Origin: Leptobacterium_A meishanense
Lineage (GTDB): Bacteria > Bacteroidota > Bacteroidia > Flavobacteriales > Flavobacteriaceae
Reading direction: 5' to 3'
Assembly: GCF_037645805.1 (NCBI RefSeq)
Contig: NZ_JBBEXE010000008.1
Location: 62,001 to 126,000 of the forward strand
DNA length: 64,000 bases
Shown here piece by piece: positions 62,655-64,000 of this stretch. Position numbers and translations under genes: made by a program. The notes beneath the pieces were generated by a model. It made no database searches and was not told the DNA's origin. It saw nothing but the letters and a program-made list of their open reading frames with translations. Numbering within the stretch: the first letter of the stretch is position 1; every line of letters starts with the position of its first letter.

Positions 62655-63992
62655 ATGAACAGTACAGGAGATTGGAAAATAGAAACAGAAGCAGAAAGCT
62701 TTTTGTCTCAGGCAATGGAAAAAATCTATGAAGCGTGCCCCGAAGGAAAGAAATATGCTGATTACATGCTAGATAAAGTTGCGGTTCGGATGCGTGACAT
62801 ACTGGACCATGTTACATTTAATGATTCAAGCCTTATCCCTTATATGGAAGCAAAAGGATGGATATCATCAGATGGTAAAATATTCAAAAACGAATCCGGT
62901 TTGTTCCCTGCCTTTGTCTTAAAAGAAGGCTCTGAGCAAGTTTATTTTAAAGTAGAATTTGTAGAAGATTTCATTAAAGCCAACAATATAGAAACGGTTA
63001 TTGAAGGCAAAAAAGACAGCCAGTTAAGAAAAGCATTGGTCTTTAAAGGAGAAGGAGTTGACTTTTGGGCAATAGAACGCCATGGGACTACAGATTTTGA
63101 AGTAGCAGACACGTCAGATGAAAAAATTCGACTGGCTAGGATACACCAACAAGTATTCAGGTCGAGAAGACGCCAGTTTGATACAGTGCCTGAAGGGTTT
63201 GACCATGCAGATGAATTAGTAGACAAAGCAGTGGCCGATATAGGACCTCACTGGGCGTGTGATTTATTTCTAAGAGCTGAGCGTGAATACTGGATGACGC
63301 GAAACACAGCAGGACGTATCCAAAAGAAGCGACAAGATGAAATAGGAATAGGTTGGGCAAACCAAGACCATCATACATTTGATAGTTCTAGGGAATATTT
63401 TTACAGGACTATCATAGTCCTTGAAAAACTAGGCTTCGAATGCCGTGAGTTATTTTATGCTGGAGCTGGTGCAGGATGGGGCTCTCAAGTGTTGGAACAA
63501 CCTGTATTAGGATCAGTAATCTTTGCAGATATCGATTTGTCACCTGAAGAACTTGATATTGATTTTGCCCATGACAAAAACATAAAACCTTTATATCCTT
63601 TAAGACGTGCCGGCCTTTGGTGTGCCATGCACGGAGAAAGTATGTTGGAAGCCGGTTTGAACCACTTAGAATGCATGTATGATGCAAAAAAGTTGAACGA
63701 GCAATTTGCAGATTTGAAGATTGACATTATGCAACCGTTCTCAGATTTTCCACATCTTTATCAAGTATTAACGATAGGAGAATGGTGGCCGGTAGACCCT
63801 AAACGTATTGATACATTGGAAGCAGCAGGCCATATGTCACCCGAAGCAGCCGATAACTTCCGTCAATTCGGAGCCATAGGCTCTCACTTTGAAAATTTAG
63901 AGCGAAATGCCGGCTTTAAAGGCTTCAACCAACCCGGAATTGATGATGTTCTCAGTATTATTGATCCTAGAAAACAATTACTTGGAGTTTAA
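62655..63992 (+). CDS. Unrecognised 445-residue protein of the LysR-linked cassette
   Basis: A 445-residue soluble protein with no signal peptide or membrane segment. I do not recognise the family. Near the middle, IGWANQDHHTFDSSREYFYRTIIVLEKLGF followed by ECRELFYAGAGAGWG resembles the His-strand-helix pattern of vicinal-oxygen-chelate enzymes, and WAIERHGTTDFEVADTSDEK precedes it; a metal-dependent lyase or dioxygenase is one possibility. Many His, Glu, Trp and Asp residues look conserved-like (HWACDLFLRAEREYW, CAMHGESMLEAGLNHLECM). It follows the dehydrogenase by 11 bases, so it should act on the same compound or its product. Confidence 0.75.
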   Translation: MNSTGDWKIETEAESFLSQAMEKIYEACPEGKKYADYMLDKVAVRMRDILDHVTFNDSSLIPYMEAKGWISSDGKIFKNESGLFPAFVLKEGSEQVYFKVEFVEDFIKANNIETVIEGKKDSQLRKALVFKGEGVDFWAIERHGTTDFEVADTSDEKIRLARIHQQVFRSRRRQFDTVPEGFDHADELVDKAVADIGPHWACDLFLRAEREYWMTRNTAGRIQKKRQDEIGIGWANQDHHTFDSSREYFYRTIIVLEKLGFECRELFYAGAGAGWGSQVLEQPVLGSVIFADIDLSPEELDIDFAHDKNIKPLYPLRRAGLWCAMHGESMLEAGLNHLECMYDAKKLNEQFADLKIDIMQPFSDFPHLYQVLTIGEWWPVDPKRIDTLEAAGHMSPEAADNFRQFGAIGSHFENLERNAGFKGFNQPGIDDVLSIIDPRKQLLGV

Positions 63993-64000
63993 TAAAGTTT

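Overview
The window looks like a chromosomal segment from a member of the Flavobacteriaceae (Bacteroidota). This rests on: AT-rich DNA with many TAnnTTTG (-7 type) promoter motifs; TonB-dependent receptors with an N-terminal carboxypeptidase-regulatory-like domain; a type IX secretion sorting domain; lineage-restricted families (DUF3127, DUF3098, DUF4271, DUF4296); a mevalonate pathway pair; and recognisable flavobacterial gene orders (ftsX-DUF3098-uppP-truB, DPM1-pyrC-DUF4296, mvaD-mevalonate kinase-UbiA-rluB). I see no rRNA, tRNA, CRISPR array, insertion sequence, prophage or replication origin.

Layout. 1-8.5 kb: end of a TonB receptor, a degenerate Rieske-like lipoprotein, greA, a HIT protein, an orphan sensor kinase coupled to a zinc-ribbon membrane protein, a flavin reductase-like protein with DUF3127, a short-chain fatty acid transporter, aat, tag and a thioredoxin-like protein. 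8.5-12.6 kb (minus strand): a ribosomally made, modified peptide (RiPP) cluster of the grasp-with-spasm type. It holds a 58-residue precursor, a perfect 16-bp hairpin, an ATP-grasp macrocyclase, a 62-residue protein of unknown role, a SPASM protein that has lost the radical-SAM motif, and an overlapping lipoprotein with a ChaN/TIKI/erythromycin-esterase-like core. 12.7-16.3 kb: TonB-like protein, truB, uppP, DUF3098, ftsX. 16.6-19.7 kb: leuS, whose region just before the KMSKS motif has been replaced by AT-rich sequence. 19.8-36.6 kb: mainly housekeeping and metabolism (zinc peptidase, Lrp regulator with a saccharopine dehydrogenase-like enzyme, pckA, hemD, polyprenyl-phosphate mannose glycosylation, pyrC, tyrS, a Rieske/glutamate-synthase fusion, a LuxE-like protein). 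36.7-43.4 kb: an outer-membrane module (mini T9SS-sorted protein, repeat-rich surface lipoprotein, TonB receptor) divergent from a PhoB/PhoR-like two-component system. 43.4-50.8 kb: trmB, a LysE exporter, an alkyltransferase-like DNA repair protein, Mrp/NifU, ferredoxin reductase and ferredoxin. 50.9-57.4 kb: phosphodiesterase, flavoprotein, TspO, isoprenoid genes, pseudouridine synthase. 57.4-64 kb: a LysR-centred locus with an exported racemase-like lipoprotein and an exported metallo-hydrolase on one side, and a FAD oxidase, an amino-acid dehydrogenase and an unrecognised 445-residue protein on the other.

Most interesting: the RiPP cluster with its coupled lipoprotein and small protein; the replaced domain in leuS; a family of about 100-130 bp inverted-repeat elements; the SSB-like acidic tail on the DUF3127 protein; and the LysR-divergent catabolic-looking cassette with an unknown enzyme.
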